The notes under the pieces were generated by a model, which was not told where the DNA came from, made no database searches, and saw only the letters and a list, made by a program, of their open reading frames with translations. 15,015 nt of DNA from an uncultured Alphaproteobacteria bacterium (GTDB lineage: Bacteria; Pseudomonadota; Alphaproteobacteria; Rickettsiales; UBA1997), in assembly GCA_903898475.1 (NCBI GenBank), contig CAIUFU010000069.1:1-15015 (forward strand). The letters run 5' to 3'. Shown in pieces: positions 14,937 to 15,015 of this stretch (the stretch's first letter is position 1; each line of letters begins with the position of its first letter). The position numbers and the translations under genes were made by a program.

Positions 14937-15015
14937 TCAATCATTGCGAGAGAGGTGGAGAGCTTTCTCTCGCAGTTCTTCCAAAGTCTTCTGCATTTTT
15001 CTAACCACGCAAAAG
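14937..15015 (-). CDS. Possible 3' end of a gene entering from the right edge
   Basis: On the minus strand a frame is open from the window edge to a TGA at 14937-14939. Its last residues read RKMQKTLEELREKALHLSRND, an amphipathic charged helix that looks like a natural C-terminus. It ends 23 bases before the TTG of the LamG gene, a spacing typical of an operon. Only about 25 codons are visible, so chance cannot be excluded and no family can be named. If transcription starts inside the window, a small 19-residue ORF from the ATG at 14996 is the alternative. Confidence 0.3.
   Translation of the reverse strand, partial: FCVVRKMQKTLEELREKALHLSRND
14945..14974. repeat. Nine-base-pair inverted repeat upstream of the LamG gene
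   Basis: TGCGAGAGA (14945-14953) pairs perfectly with TCTCTCGCA (14966-14974) around a 12-base loop. The left part, CATTGCGAG, resembles the start of a palindromic repeat common in bacterial intergenic regions (CATTGCGAGC type). It overlaps the possible partial gene at the edge, so it may be a coding coincidence (it would encode LREKALHLSR). No T-run follows. Confidence 0.4.

Noticed and set aside
1..15015. CRISPR array, insertion sequence or prophage
   Set aside because: No regularly spaced direct repeats, no transposase or integrase reading frame and no phage structural gene were found.

Overview
The window reads as AT-rich chromosomal DNA from an alphaproteobacterium, most likely a Rickettsiales- or Holosporales-like, host-associated lineage. 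This is an inference. It rests on the style of the DsbB, ApaG, TsaB, Pgi and GltX proteins, on a predicted eukaryote-directed protein with U-box and ankyrin domains, and on palindromic elements like those known from rickettsial genomes. I saw no transposase, phage gene, rRNA or CRISPR array. The window holds 12 full protein genes, one tRNA, one possible partial gene at the right edge and several palindromic or repeated stretches.

Bases 56-5653 (+) form a very tight four-gene operon with gaps of 5, 13 and 0 bases. It encodes a TonB-dependent outer-membrane receptor, an unrecognised 689-residue protein with a His cluster and an internally repeated hydrophobic motif, a TonB-type energy transducer with a His-rich linker, and a periplasmic protein related to ZnuA-type zinc/manganese binding proteins. 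It looks like a metal-acquisition system. The binding protein has lost two classical metal-ligand histidines, and no ABC permease or ATPase gene follows it. I think this operon and the U-box protein are the two most interesting loci here.

Bases 5571-7320 (-) carry pgi followed by dsbB. These genes overlap each other by 8 bases, and dsbB overlaps the end of the metal operon tail to tail by 83 bases. A tRNA-Cys(GCA) at 7449-7523 (+) is followed by a 222-base intergenic stretch made largely of two imperfect palindromes.

Bases 7746-10571 (-) hold a compact operon: a GspE/PilB-type secretion or pilus ATPase, apaG and tsaB. Divergent from it, gltX (+, 10670-12061) is followed after 24 bases by a 629-residue protein. 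That protein has a eukaryotic-type N-myristoylation motif, a U-box (E3 ubiquitin ligase type) domain, a long array of degenerate helical repeats and C-terminal ankyrin repeats, so it is a strong candidate secreted effector. The right edge (-) has a LamG/concanavalin-A-like protein with a TTG start and a possible lipobox, preceded by what may be the end of another gene.
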